NCBI GenBank assembly: GCA_910574995.1
Contig: CAJTCS010000005.1
Location: forward strand, 62,001 to 126,000
Reading direction: 5' to 3'
DNA length: 64,000 nt
Source of the DNA: Oscillospiraceae bacterium
Lineage (GTDB): Bacteria > Bacillota > Clostridia > Oscillospirales > Acutalibacteraceae
Part shown: positions 9,006-18,012 of the stretch, piece by piece
How the letters are laid out: each line of letters begins with the position of its first letter
Numbering within the stretch: the stretch's first letter is position 1
Notes under the pieces: model-generated
What the model was told of the DNA's origin: nothing
The model's database searches: none
What the model saw: only the letters and a program-made list of their open reading frames with translations
Translations under genes and position numbers: made by a program

Positions 9006-10025
9006 TCAATTCTCAGACTCTTGCTGGGCGGCCTTGACGCGAGGATCGATGATACCGTAAAGGATCTCCACTACCAAGTTGGCAATCAAGACCATGATGG
9101 TGATCATCAGCGTACAACCGGAGAGCAGGGGGTAATCGCGGGCGCCAATGGCGCTGAACATGGTATTGCCGATACCGGGATAGTTGAAGATCATCTCCGC
9201 AACCAGGTTGCCGCCTACCATAGTGCCAAGGGACATGGCCAAACCAGTAATCTGGGGCAGCATGGCATTACGGAACACATACACAATGATCTTACGGTCT
9301 TTGATACCCAAGAAACGGCTGTACTTCACGTAGTCCGCGTTGAGCTCGTAAATGGACATGGAACGCATGCCAATTGCCTGGCCGCCAATGGTGGTAAGTA
9401 CCATGGTAAAGAACGGCAGGGCAAAGTGGGAGATAAGGGAGCCAATGAATTCCAAAGAGAAATTGGGGAACATATCCGGGGCATAAGCACCGCCAGAGGG
9501 GGCAATCTTCAGCTGCAAAGAGAACACAAACAGCATGACGATAGCCAGACCGAAAGCGGGTATGTTGCTGATGAACATAAAGATGGGCAACACCACTTTA
9601 TCCACGCCTTTGCGGATGTATGCGGCGATAGCACCCAGGAAGTTACCTAAAATCCAGCCTACAATGATAGCAGGCAGCTGCAAGGCCAAAGTCCAGCCTA
9701 CAGAACTGCTAATAATATCGCCTACAGAACGGGGGAACTGGGAAAAGGAAATGCCCAAATCACCCTGCAGAAGTTTGCCAACATAGATAATGAACTGCTC
9801 GGGGATAGACTTATCCAAGCCGAACTGCTCGGTGTACTGCTGCATAATCTTCTCTGCCGCAGTCGCATTGGTAGAGCTGCCCATCATCTCGGAAACCAAC
9901 GTTTGCACGGGGTTGCCGGGCATCAGCCGGGGCAGCAAAAAGTTCAGGAAAATTGCAATGACAAGCGTAATCAGGTACCAGCCTATCCGTTTGCCATAAT
10001 ATTTTGCAAATCCTTTCAAAACCAT
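9006..10025 (-). CDS. oppB: Oligopeptide ABC transporter permease (OppB/DppB type)
   Basis: Second permease: an N-terminal helix (GWYLITLVIAIFLNFLLPRLMPGNP, the classic OppB start), then a BPD_transp_1 core with the coupling segment near RFLGIKDRKIIVYVFRNAMLPQITGLA. The GAGG of the ribosome-binding site sits only 2 nt before this ATG. The in-frame TTG six nt further in (10019) has better spacing and may be the true start; both give a normal-length OppB of about 338-340 aa. An intrinsic terminator lies between it and the binding-protein gene. Confidence 0.9.
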   Translation of the reverse strand: MVLKGFAKYYGKRIGWYLITLVIAIFLNFLLPRLMPGNPVQTLVSEMMGSSTNATAAEKIMQQYTEQFGLDKSIPEQFIIYVGKLLQGDLGISFSQFPRSVGDIISSSVGWTLALQLPAIIVGWILGNFLGAIAAYIRKGVDKVVLPIFMFISNIPAFGLAIVMLFVFSLQLKIAPSGGAYAPDMFPNFSLEFIGSLISHFALPFFTMVLTTIGGQAIGMRSMSIYELNADYVKYSRFLGIKDRKIIVYVFRNAMLPQITGLAMSLGTMVGGNLVAEMIFNYPGIGNTMFSAIGARDYPLLSGCTLMITIMVLIANLVVEILYGIIDPRVKAAQQESEN

Positions 10026-10046
10026 CACCTCATAAAAAGTAAAAAC

Positions 10047-10087
10047 CGGCGGCCTATGATTTTTTTTAGGGAAAACCAAGGCCGCCG
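10047..10087 (-). terminator. Intra-operon terminator between binding protein and permeases
   Basis: On the minus strand CGGCGGCC pairs with GGCCGCCG, and a TTTTTACTTTTT run follows. It should make most transcripts stop after the binding-protein gene, the usual way to produce more binding protein than membrane complex. Confidence 0.65.
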
Positions 10088-10146
10088 ATCTTTTCTCAAG
10101 AAATCAGCTCACAATGAGCACTGATCTAAAGAACTATTCAATTCGA

Positions 10147-12081
10147 TTAGCCTTCAACCAGTTCGATCTCATACAGCATCTTGATGCCGTAGCCATAAAT
10201 GCCGCACATGGGAGGCGTATCGTCGCCTTCGGTGGGCCAGCCAGTCCAAACGCCTTCATAAGCGATGTGGAACATAGCGGGACGATACATCAAGCCGAAA
10301 GAGGGAACCTCTGTCAGATACAGCTCGTTAAGCTCCTGATAGTACTCCTTGACCTTATTCTCGTCAGCCTCAGCAGGGATGAGGGACAACAACTCGTCAG
10401 CACGCTCGTTATACCAGCGGCTGTAAGAGAAGGTGACGCGCTCCGGGAAGCTGCCGCCAAAGCCATACATGGTCTGATAGGCACGCAGCCAGGGGCTGGA
10501 AATGTCAGCGCCAGCAACGGTGTTCATGGCAATTTCGTAGTTCCCAGTCTGCATATCGTCTGTCCACACAGCAGCCTCGGGGAAATAGGTCTCGATGCTG
10601 ATACCGATTTCCTTACCAGCAGCAGCTACGATCTCCAAAGAAGAGTTCCAGTCGGTCCAGCCCTTGGGGCACTCGGCCTTAAAGGACAGGTTGTTGCCGG
10701 CAGGATATTCGCGGATACCGTCGCCGTCTGTATCAACGATGTTAGCCTCGTCCAGCAGCTTCTTGGCGCCTTCAATATCCTTGCCAGTGAACTGCAAGGG
10801 CTTCAGGGCCTCGGGGTCAGCAATCAGGCTCTGCTCGCCCTCAGTGGGGTTGAACAGGGAACGGGGCACCTCGGTGAAGGTGGGGGACTGCTTGGTCATA
10901 GCGGAAGCGTTGATCTGGTCGTAGTCAGCGGCCATGGCGATAGCCTTACGCACAGCAGCCTGATCCAAGCCTTCCTTGGTGGTGTTATACCACGCGGTGG
11001 GGATGGAAACGGCGATGTGATAGGGAGGCTCGTCATAGAAAGTGGTGACAGGCAGATCCTGGTCTTCCCAAGTGGTCTGTACATTGGCCATGAACTGCTG
11101 GTTCATGTCAATCTCTTCGTTCATGAAAGCGGTAGCGGTAGCGTCGTTGCCGGAGTAAATGTTGTGCACCAGATACTTCGGAACAGGCAGCTTGCCCCAC
11201 ATAGAGGCATCCTGGCCCCAGTAGTTGTCGTCACGTTCCCAAACGCACTTCTGCTCGGAATCGTACAGGGCGGGCAGATAAGGGCCGGTAACGGGGGCGT
11301 CGAAGAACTCAGCGTTGCGCATCTCGTTGGCCAGGTCGTCGCCGGAGAACTCGGCGCTCTTCTCAGCCTCTACCTTCTCCAGGTAGGCAGCCTGCATAAT
11401 GTAGTAGTTGCAGGCCACGGTCTGCAGCTTCAACATGTTGACAGCGCCGTTGACAGGCTTACCGGTGATTTCCACAGTGTGGTCGTCAATAGCCTTTACG
11501 CTCTCAACGTATGTCTCCAGGTCAATGCCGGAAGAAGTCTGATACTTGAAGTGGAAAGCCCAGGTGGTCTCCACGTCCTTGGCGGTAAAGGGGGTGCCGT
11601 CGCTCCAATGGGCAGCTTCCTTCAGCTTGATGGTCATCACGGTGTTGTCGGCGTTCCAGGTCCAGTCGCCGTCAGCCAGCAGGGGATATGCCTTGCCGTC
11701 CACCATGTTGAAAGCGTACAGGGTCTCCCATGTGCTGATACGGGGGCAGCCGCCCTGTGCGATAACCATGTAGTTGGCGTTAGAGCTCATGGGGTTGTTG
11801 TTCACGGGCTTGCCATACTGCATGCCGCCCAGGTAAACGGTCTCGTTTCTGGGAGTGGACATTTCGTCAGTAGCAGGCTCGTCAGCAGGCTCGCTGGCGT
11901 CGTCGGCGGGCTCGGAAGCGGGCTTGCTTTCGGGCGTGGACTCAGGTGTGCTGGCGGGCTCGCTGGCCGGCTTGCTCTCGGGGGCGGGCGTGGAAGAACC
12001 ACTGTCGCCGCCGCAGGCAGCCATGGAGACTACCAGGGCAAGAGCAAGCACAAGGGCTGCTACTTTGCGCCAATTTTTCAT
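10147..12081 (-). CDS. Peptide-binding lipoprotein of the Opp/Dpp transporter (SBP_bac_5)
   Basis: Captures oligopeptides outside the cell and delivers them to the OppBCDF complex. The 644-aa protein starts with a lipoprotein signal (MKNWRK, hydrophobic core, SMAAC lipobox). A Ser/Pro/Glu-rich tether of about 45 residues made of near-repeats (ESKPASEPA, STPESTPE) follows, then the SBP_bac_5 fold (ETLYAFN, LKEAAHWSDGTPFTAKDVETTW). The start is the ATG 9 nt after AAGGAGG; an ATG three codons upstream touches the Shine-Dalgarno sequence. Opp versus Dpp specificity cannot be told from sequence. Confidence 0.93.
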   Translation of the reverse strand: MKNWRKVAALVLALALVVSMAACGGDSGSSTPAPESKPASEPASTPESTPESKPASEPADDASEPADEPATDEMSTPRNETVYLGGMQYGKPVNNNPMSSNANYMVIAQGGCPRISTWETLYAFNMVDGKAYPLLADGDWTWNADNTVMTIKLKEAAHWSDGTPFTAKDVETTWAFHFKYQTSSGIDLETYVESVKAIDDHTVEITGKPVNGAVNMLKLQTVACNYYIMQAAYLEKVEAEKSAEFSGDDLANEMRNAEFFDAPVTGPYLPALYDSEQKCVWERDDNYWGQDASMWGKLPVPKYLVHNIYSGNDATATAFMNEEIDMNQQFMANVQTTWEDQDLPVTTFYDEPPYHIAVSIPTAWYNTTKEGLDQAAVRKAIAMAADYDQINASAMTKQSPTFTEVPRSLFNPTEGEQSLIADPEALKPLQFTGKDIEGAKKLLDEANIVDTDGDGIREYPAGNNLSFKAECPKGWTDWNSSLEIVAAAGKEIGISIETYFPEAAVWTDDMQTGNYEIAMNTVAGADISSPWLRAYQTMYGFGGSFPERVTFSYSRWYNERADELLSLIPAEADENKVKEYYQELNELYLTEVPSFGLMYRPAMFHIAYEGVWTGWPTEGDDTPPMCGIYGYGIKMLYEIELVEG

Positions 12082-12204
12082 AGCGTACATCCTCCTTAAA
12101 TTTTGCGCAGTGCTTCTCGACTGCGGGGTTTTGGTATTGGGCGCGGCCCCGGGTGGGGAATTTGCACAAAGCCAACCCGTTGCTTGCCCATTTAGTACGT
12201 TATG

Positions 12205-12232
12205 AATATAGCACAAAAAAAAAAAAAAGCAA
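12205..12232 (-). promoter_or_regulatory. Candidate opp operon promoter with a T14 spacer
   Basis: TTGCTT and TATATT are separated by 16 nt on the minus strand. The spacer is almost entirely a run of 14 T (12215-12228 on the plus strand as A). The leader to the binding-protein gene would be about 115 nt. Confidence 0.45.
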
Positions 12233-12260
12233 TAGGTTTTTGAACAAAATGTAAACCGAA

Positions 12261-12276
12261 ACCGATTACAATCGGT
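12261..12276. promoter_or_regulatory. Operator-like inverted repeat upstream of the opp promoter
   Basis: A perfect 7-bp inverted repeat, ACCGATT-AC-AATCGGT, about 30 nt upstream of the opp -35 element. It looks like a dimeric repressor or activator site; the regulator is not identifiable. The rest of 12282-12430 is AT-rich with no gene seen. Confidence 0.4.
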
Positions 12277-12430
12277 AACAAGGCGTATACTATGTTATAT
12301 TTCGCTATTTTATTCTAAAAACGCATCGCAATTTTACCGCATATACGACGAATTTCAGCCATTTTTCACTTGTAGAAGCATTTGGAAAAACCGGTTGTGC
12401 ACATTTGACAATCAGCGTATGGAAGCGCGG

Positions 12431-12901
12431 TTATTTGTGGTACCGCGCCCCCCGCAGGATCTGGAAACCCCGGTACAGCTGCTCGCAAAGCATCACGCGG
12501 GCCAGCTGGTGCGGGAACGTCATCGGGGACATGGAAAGGCATCTCCCTTTACGTTTTACCTCTTGGCTAAGCCCAAAGGAGCTTCCTATTATAAAGGAAA
12601 CGGCCCCCGGGCGCTCCATGGCCCCCTCTAACAGGCGGGCTATGCCAGGGGAGTCTGTCTGTTCGCCCTCGATACACAGCGGGTAGGCTGTCCCGGCAAT
12701 TTTCCCCAGGATCTGCCCCCCCTCCCGCTCTAAAGCCTGGCGCACCTGCCCGGGCGTAGGGTCTTGGGGCAAGCGGGCCTCGGGCAGTTCGGCCAGCTCG
12801 AACCGGCACAGGCCCCCCAAACGTTTTTCATACTCCGCCACAGCCTGCCGCCAATAGGCCTCCTTCAGCTTGCCCACGCATATAAGCCGCACCAGCAACA
12901 T
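12431..12901 (-). CDS. rlmH: 23S rRNA (pseudouridine1915-N3)-methyltransferase
   Basis: Methylates pseudouridine 1915 in helix 69 of 23S rRNA. The 156 aa match the SPOUT-fold RlmH family: the N-terminal ICVGKLKEAYWRQAVAEYEKRL, the SAM-binding FIIGSSFGLS, and the C-terminal LARVMLCEQLYRGFQILRGARYHK knot with the terminal YHK. The reading frame stays open far upstream through walJ; the ATG at 12901, after GGGAGGGGG, is the homologous start. Confidence 0.95.
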   Translation of the reverse strand: MLLVRLICVGKLKEAYWRQAVAEYEKRLGGLCRFELAELPEARLPQDPTPGQVRQALEREGGQILGKIAGTAYPLCIEGEQTDSPGIARLLEGAMERPGAVSFIIGSSFGLSQEVKRKGRCLSMSPMTFPHQLARVMLCEQLYRGFQILRGARYHK

Positions 12902-12927
12902 GTGTCCGCCCCCTCCCCTATATATGC

Positions 12928-13710
12928 CTACACAATGATAGACTTCCCGGCACGGTTCTCCACCGGCGCAGCCTGTAAAAGGAAATCCACATCCGGCTGG
13001 TAGCCTGCCCGCACCAACGCCCCCAGGGCCGTGTTTAAAGCCAGTTCCGGCGTGTTGTTGGTACGGCTGAGATGGCCTAATACAAAGCGCCGGGTGCCGC
13101 TTTGCAGCAATTCCGGCAAAAAGGCCGCGCACACCGCGTTGGAAAGGTGCCCCCGGTCTGAAAGCACCCGCTGCTTTAAAGGGTATGGGTAAGGCCCGGC
13201 CCGCAGCATGTCCACATCGTGGTTCGACTCCAGCACCACCAGGTCTGCCCCCCATAACCCCTGCTTCACCTCTTCCGAAAGGAAGCCCAGGTCTGTGGCC
13301 AACGCCATGGTGCGTCCATCCCCGGTTTGGATACGGTAGCCTACAGGCTGGGCACAGTCGTGGGACACAGGGAAACACGTAATTGCCATATCCCCTAAGG
13401 CCAATTCCCCAGGCAAAGGCCGCACCTCGAACTCGGCGGCGGCTGTGCCCAAGGCCCGCAAGGTCCCTGGCGTGCAAAACACCGGCACCCCATATTTTTT
13501 CGCAAACACCCGCAGCCCGGAAATGTGGTCGGTGTGCTCGTGGGTGACCAAAATGCCGTGTACGGCCAATGGGTCAATGCCGCACAGCTTCAGCATCCCC
13601 TCCAGCTGCCGGGCGCTACGCCCCGCGTCGACAAGCACCCCGGCGGTGTGGGTGCCTATGTAATAGCTGTTCCCTGTGCTGCCAGAAAACAGCGGGCAAA
13701 GCCTTGCCAC
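12928..13710 (-). CDS. walJ: WalJ/YycJ-type metallo-beta-lactamase-fold hydrolase
   Basis: A 260-aa MBL-fold protein with the metal-binding THEHTDH (56-62), a distal SHD and a C-terminal LGHLSRTNN. This matches the WalJ/YycJ group, linked in other Firmicutes to cell-wall and DNA-replication coordination; the substrate is not established. The GTG at 13710 starts the conserved VARLCPLFSGSTGNSYYIG; a GGGGGG stretch lies 7 nt upstream. It precedes rlmH by 26 nt, and the walJ-rlmH pairing is common. Confidence 0.9.
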   Translation of the reverse strand: MARLCPLFSGSTGNSYYIGTHTAGVLVDAGRSARQLEGMLKLCGIDPLAVHGILVTHEHTDHISGLRVFAKKYGVPVFCTPGTLRALGTAAAEFEVRPLPGELALGDMAITCFPVSHDCAQPVGYRIQTGDGRTMALATDLGFLSEEVKQGLWGADLVVLESNHDVDMLRAGPYPYPLKQRVLSDRGHLSNAVCAAFLPELLQSGTRRFVLGHLSRTNNTPELALNTALGALVRAGYQPDVDFLLQAAPVENRAGKSIIV

Positions 13711-13733
13711 TTCCCATCCCCCCTGTCCATGAT

Positions 13734-13763
13734 AAAACCCACCGGGACATGCGCCCCGGCGGG
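13734..13763 (-). terminator. Terminator after murA
   Basis: On the minus strand CCCGCCGGG pairs with CCCGGTGGG (one G-T wobble), followed by TTTTAT. It lies between murA and walJ, so walJ-rlmH depend on read-through or their own promoter. Confidence 0.6.
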
Positions 13764-13833
13764 CCTGGTTCTTTCCCTGTTTGATTTTCCTTTGGCTGGG
13801 GCCCCACAGCATCCCCTGGCTTAAACAGGGGGG

Positions 13834-15123
13834 CTAAATGGCCCCTGCCATTTCCCGGGAGGGCTCGTGTTTGTAATAGATATCGGCCCCCAGCTTGGCC
13901 AGCTTGTCCACAATGGTTTCATAGCCCCGCTCGATATATTGGATATTCTCCACCTGGGTGGTACCCTGGGCAATCAGCCCGGCAATGACCATGGCCGCCC
14001 CAGCCCGCAGGTCCAATGCCTTTACAGGCGCCCCCTTCAGGTGGCTGACGCCCTGGACAATGGCCATTTTCCCGTCCACTGTGATGTCCGCGCCCATGCG
14101 GCGCAGCTCGTCCACATACTTGAAACGGGTATCCCAAATGCTTTCCATCACCATGCTGGTGCCGCTGACCACCGACAGCAGGGTGGTAATCTGCGGCTGC
14201 ATGTCCGTGGGGAAGCCGGGGTGGGGCATGGTCTTTACCGTGCACCGGCGCAGGGGGCCCTTGTGGAACACCCGCACCGTGTCGTCCCCTTCCTCAATGG
14301 CCGCGCCCATTTCCGCCAGCTTCGCGGAGATGGATTCCAGGTGCTTGGGGGTCACGTTCCGCATCGTCACATCCCCCCCGGTGGCGGCGGCGGCCACCAT
14401 ATAGGTGCCGGCTTCAATCTGGTCCGGGATAATGGAATAATCCGCGCCCCGCAGCTTCTGCACCCCGTGAATCTTGATGGTGTCTGTGCCAGCCCCCAAA
14501 ATATCCGCGCCCATCGTGTTCAGGAAGTTGGCCAGGTCCACCACATGGGGCTCCCGGGCAGCGTTTTCAATAATTGTAAGGCCTCTGGCCTTTACAGTTG
14601 CCAGCATAACGTTGATGGTCGCCCCCACGGAAGAGACGTCCATATAAATATTAGCGCCATGCAGCCCCTCCTCTGCCGAAACAGAGATCATGCCGCCGCT
14701 GTCCAGGCTGTGGGTACAGCCCAAGGCCTCAAACCCCTTTAAATGCTGGTCGATAGGCCTTACGCCGAAATTGCACCCCCCCGGCAGGGGTACCACCGCT
14801 TTCTGGCAGCGGCCCAGCAGCGCGCCGATGAGGTAATACGAGGCGCGGATGCTGCGGGCTTCGTCGACGCAGACGCCGCTGGTGGCAATGGGCCGGGGGT
14901 CAATCTCCACCGTATGGCGGTCCAGGTACCGCACCTGGGCCCCCATTTCCGAGAGGATATAGTTTAAAGTCTTCACGTCGGAGATATCCGGCAGGTTCTC
15001 AATGCGGCAAGGGGAATCCGCCAAAAGGACTGCGGGGAGGATGGCCACAGCCGCGTTCTTCGCGCCGCTGATATCCACGGCGCCCTCCAGGCGTTTACCG
15101 CCATGAATCACATATTTATCCAA
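13834..15123 (-). CDS. murA: UDP-N-acetylglucosamine 1-carboxyvinyltransferase
   Basis: Transfers enolpyruvate from PEP to UDP-GlcNAc, the first committed step of peptidoglycan synthesis. The 429-aa product has the inside-out alpha/beta barrel signatures: GAKNAA (Lys22, Asn23), RSIRASYYLIGALLGR, and catalytic Cys117 in LPGGCNFG. Cys at this position predicts fosfomycin sensitivity of the enzyme itself. The TTG start at 15123 gives the family-standard MDKYVIHGG terminus; the ORF stays open upstream without conservation. Confidence 0.95.
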   Translation of the reverse strand: MDKYVIHGGKRLEGAVDISGAKNAAVAILPAVLLADSPCRIENLPDISDVKTLNYILSEMGAQVRYLDRHTVEIDPRPIATSGVCVDEARSIRASYYLIGALLGRCQKAVVPLPGGCNFGVRPIDQHLKGFEALGCTHSLDSGGMISVSAEEGLHGANIYMDVSSVGATINVMLATVKARGLTIIENAAREPHVVDLANFLNTMGADILGAGTDTIKIHGVQKLRGADYSIIPDQIEAGTYMVAAAATGGDVTMRNVTPKHLESISAKLAEMGAAIEEGDDTVRVFHKGPLRRCTVKTMPHPGFPTDMQPQITTLLSVVSGTSMVMESIWDTRFKYVDELRRMGADITVDGKMAIVQGVSHLKGAPVKALDLRAGAAMVIAGLIAQGTTQVENIQYIERGYETIVDKLAKLGADIYYKHEPSREMAGAI

Positions 15124-15240
15124 TGCTTTAACACTTCCTAACGGCTTCCAGAGCCCTTCCTGAAAATATGGGGATCTGCTCTTGTATCCAGCCAATATGA
15201 AAGGATCAATTTACATAACCTAGTATGGATGCTGAACACT

Positions 15241-15269
15241 ATAATAATACATCGTGGCAAAAAAGTCAA
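15241..15269 (-). promoter_or_regulatory. murA promoter
   Basis: TTGACT, 17 nt, TATTAT on the minus strand. The leader to the TTG start is about 110 nt. No gene is seen in 15124-15360. Confidence 0.7.
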
Positions 15270-15360
15270 TATCCACCAGCCGGAAAGGCCGGCATAAAAC
15301 CAACGCTGGAAACAATCCCTTTGCATTTTTTGTCGGTTTTGCTCGGATATCCTCTATATA

Positions 15361-15837
15361 TCACTCAAAAACCGTCACAATCTCTAAATGCTCCGGCAAA
15401 TCTGGAAAACATTCCTGTAGGCACACTGGATAAAGGCGAGCCCCCCGCACTTCCTCTGGCGCCAGCCAATAATAAAGGTGCGGCGTGCCGTCGCTGTCGG
15501 GCTGCTCCCACCTGTCAGAGGCCGGAAGCTCCTCCCAGGGCAGGTCTACCAAATAGTACAGGCATAGCTCGTGGAATTTCTCATTTTTCCCTTCCAGTAC
15601 AAAAAAGCTTTCCACCAGCCACTGGGGCCGCTTTATCTTTACCGGAAGGCACAGCTCTTCCACAAGCTCCCGCTTAAGGGCTGCTTCGGCGCTCTCGTTC
15701 AGCTTCACCCGCCCGCCAGGCAGGTAGTAGTGGGAGATGCCCTCCTCTTTCATTGCCAGCAGCCGGCCGTTATGGGAGGCAACGCCCGCTACCCGGTAGT
15801 TGAAATTCCCCTCTGGGGTTTTAAACGTACAGTCCAT
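15361..15837 (-). CDS. NUDIX hydrolase
   Basis: A 158-aa NUDIX protein. The Nudix box spans GGRVKLNESAEAALKRELVEEL, with the metal-binding REL.EE core intact; the following position is Cys where most members have Gly. The N-terminal segment MDCTFKTPEGNFNYRVAGVASHNGRLLAMKEEG and the C-terminal LAPEEVRGARLYPVCLQE resemble 8-oxo-dGTP/ADP-ribose-type house-cleaning enzymes, but the substrate cannot be inferred. It lies 28 nt after plsY and is probably last in that operon. Confidence 0.88.
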   Translation of the reverse strand: MDCTFKTPEGNFNYRVAGVASHNGRLLAMKEEGISHYYLPGGRVKLNESAEAALKRELVEELCLPVKIKRPQWLVESFFVLEGKNEKFHELCLYYLVDLPWEELPASDRWEQPDSDGTPHLYYWLAPEEVRGARLYPVCLQECFPDLPEHLEIVTVFE

Positions 15838-15865
15838 TTTAGAACACCCTTCCCGTTTTACCGTC

Positions 15866-16582
15866 TTATTTCTTGCCGAAAGCGATGGGCTTCTCCTCGC
15901 CCCGGCGCAGGCGGCCGATATTAGAGCGGTGCTTTACCAGCACCAGCAGGCCCAAAAACAGGGATGCGCCCGTGATAAAAAGCAGGTAGCCTAAAGAGCG
16001 CCCGGCGCCCCTATAGTCGAGGAAAAAGACCACAAGGAACGTATAAACTGGGTATGACGCCGCACAGACGATGGAAGCCAGGGAAATAATGCGCTTCCAG
16101 ATAAATATGAGGAGGAATGTGGCAATGACCAGCAAGAATACCCGCCAGTCCACCAGGAGGATCATAGCGGCGGCAGAGGCCACGCCCTTCCCCCCGCGGA
16201 AGCCGTAATACAATGGGAAAATATGGCCGATCACACAGAACACCCCGGCCGTGTACTTGCCCGCCTGGGCCAGCCCCGGGCTGTCACTGCCCGCCAGGAG
16301 CGCATGGAGGATCAGGTGCATCACCAGCCAGCCCAAAAGGACTGCGCACACATTTTTCAAAAAATCGCCCAGGAACGTAAGCAAGGCGGGCAGCTTGCCC
16401 ACAGATCGCAGCACGTTGGTCATGCCCGCGTTGCCGCTGCCATAGTCCCGGATATCCGCCTTGTGTTTGAAAAACCAGGTAACGATGATGGCCGTGTTGA
16501 CGCTGCCCAGCAAGTAGCCTATGGCCGCGCAGGCCAGCAAGCCCAGCAAGACGACGCCCCCTATCGCGTTTTCATGTACCAT
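15866..16582 (-). CDS. plsY: Glycerol-3-phosphate acyltransferase PlsY
   Basis: Integral-membrane acyltransferase that transfers an acyl group from acyl-phosphate to glycerol-3-phosphate, starting phospholipid synthesis. It shows the three PlsY motifs: GSVNTA (N-terminal), DYGSGNAGMTNVLR, and PLYYGFRGGKGVAS, within five or more hydrophobic helices. The ATG at 16582 has AAAGGA upstream; a GTG at 16588 is possible. At 238 aa it is slightly longer than average. It follows der by 17 nt. Confidence 0.94.
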   Translation of the reverse strand: MVHENAIGGVVLLGLLACAAIGYLLGSVNTAIIVTWFFKHKADIRDYGSGNAGMTNVLRSVGKLPALLTFLGDFLKNVCAVLLGWLVMHLILHALLAGSDSPGLAQAGKYTAGVFCVIGHIFPLYYGFRGGKGVASAAAMILLVDWRVFLLVIATFLLIFIWKRIISLASIVCAASYPVYTFLVVFFLDYRGAGRSLGYLLFITGASLFLGLLVLVKHRSNIGRLRRGEEKPIAFGKK

Positions 16583-16599
16583 ATCCACGCATCCTTTCC

Positions 16600-17925
16600 T
16601 TATTTCTGTTCGCCGCGCTCCCGTACCACCATGCGGATGGGCGTCCCCTCCAGCCCAAAGGTCTCCCGGATGCGGTTTTCCAAATACCGCTGGTAAGAAA
16701 AGTGGAAGAGCTCGTGGTCGTTGACAAAGCATACAAAGGTGGGCGGCTTTGTACTGGCCTGGGTCATATAATAAATTTTCAGGCGCTTGCCTTTGTCCGT
16801 GGGGGGCTGTACCCGGGCGGTGGCCTGGGCCAGGATGTCGTTTAGCATGCCCGTTGTAACGCGCATGGCATGGTTGGCCGCCGTAGACTGGATAAGCCCG
16901 AACAGCTTATCCAGCCGTTGGCCGGTCTTGGCAGAGATGAACAGGATAGGCGCGTAAGACATAAAGGAGAAGTCCTGGTCCAGCTGCTTACGCATCTCCT
17001 GCATCGTGCGGCCATCCTTTTCCACCGCGTCCCACTTGTTCACGCAGACGATGCAGGCCTTGCCGGCCTCGTGGGCAATGCCCGCCACCTTAGAGTCCTG
17101 CTCGGTAAAGCCCACGGTCCCATCAATGAGCACCAGGCACACGTCCGCCCGTTCCACAGCCATCTCGGCCCGCAGGTTGCTGTAATATTCCACGGAATCC
17201 TCCACCTTGGATTTCCGGCGCAGCCCGGCGGTATCGATAAAGGTAAACACGCCAAACTCGTTTTCAATGGTGGTATCCACCGCGTCCCGGGTGGTGCCCG
17301 CCATGTCGGAGACAATGCACCGGTTTTCGCCGGAAACCCGGTTTACCAAAGAGGATTTGCCTACATTGGGCTTGCCGATGACCGCCACCTTAATAACGTC
17401 CCCCTCTTCCTCCCCGGCCTGCTGCTGGGGCAGGTTCTCGCACACCCGGTCCAACAGGTCGCCAGTGCCGTGGCCGTGGACAGAGGAGACCATCACCGGA
17501 TCCCCCAGGCCCAGGTTATAGAACTCGTAAAACTCGGCGGGGGGCGCGCCGATGCTGTCGCACTTGTTCACGCACAGCACCACAGGCAGGCCGCTTTTTT
17601 GCAGCATAGCCCCCACCTCCGCGTCGGTGGCCGTCACCCCGCTGCGTATATCTGTGACGAAGATAATGGCCGAGGCCGCGTCTATGGCCAGCTGGGCCTG
17701 CTCCCGCATCTGGGTCAGCAGCACATCTTTCGAGGCCGGCTCGATGCCGCCGGTATCCACCAGGGAAAAGGCCTTGCCGCACCACTCCCCGTCGCCGAAC
17801 ACCCGGTCGCGGGTAACCCCCGGCGTGTCCTCTACAATGGAAAGCCTCTTCCCCACTATTTTGTTGAACAGCGTGGACTTCCCCACATTGGGCCGGCCCA
17901 CAATTGCCACGATCGGCTTTGCCAT
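16600..17925 (-). CDS. der: Ribosome-assembly GTPase Der (EngA)
   Basis: Tandem-GTPase protein needed for 50S subunit maturation. The 441 aa contain two complete G domains (GRPNVGKST at 10-18 and GKPNVGKSS in the second half), each with a DTxG switch (DTGG, DTAG) and NKxD (VNKCD, VNKWD), and a C-terminal KH-like domain. The gene order DUF512-der-plsY is common in Clostridia. Confidence 0.96.
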   Translation of the reverse strand: MAKPIVAIVGRPNVGKSTLFNKIVGKRLSIVEDTPGVTRDRVFGDGEWCGKAFSLVDTGGIEPASKDVLLTQMREQAQLAIDAASAIIFVTDIRSGVTATDAEVGAMLQKSGLPVVLCVNKCDSIGAPPAEFYEFYNLGLGDPVMVSSVHGHGTGDLLDRVCENLPQQQAGEEEGDVIKVAVIGKPNVGKSSLVNRVSGENRCIVSDMAGTTRDAVDTTIENEFGVFTFIDTAGLRRKSKVEDSVEYYSNLRAEMAVERADVCLVLIDGTVGFTEQDSKVAGIAHEAGKACIVCVNKWDAVEKDGRTMQEMRKQLDQDFSFMSYAPILFISAKTGQRLDKLFGLIQSTAANHAMRVTTGMLNDILAQATARVQPPTDKGKRLKIYYMTQASTKPPTFVCFVNDHELFHFSYQRYLENRIRETFGLEGTPIRMVVRERGEQK

Positions 17926-17976
17926 ACTCTCACCCTGCCTTTCTTTTTTTGAGGGCTCCCGCCCTCAAGCTCCCGG

Positions 17977-18012
17977 CTCAAGGGCCTTTTTTTGAGGAAA
18001 AAGGCCCTTGAG
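17977..18012. repeat. Perfect 15-bp inverted repeat at the end of the zinc-ribbon gene
   Basis: CTCAAGGGCCTTTTT at 17977-17991 and its exact complement at 17998-18012 around a 6-nt loop; a second small repeat GAGGGC/GCCCTC follows at 17951-17966. It could form a terminator-like hairpin in either strand between the zinc-ribbon gene and der. Confidence 0.7.

Noticed and set aside
10114-12099. A 661-aa plus-strand ORF opposite the peptide-binding protein
   Set aside because: Antisense shadow; no ribosome-binding site and no recognisable domain, while the minus strand has a complete SBP with a signal peptide.
12431-13477. A 348-aa ORF covering rlmH and part of walJ
   Set aside because: The upstream part is a shadow of walJ in another frame; only 12431-12901 matches RlmH.
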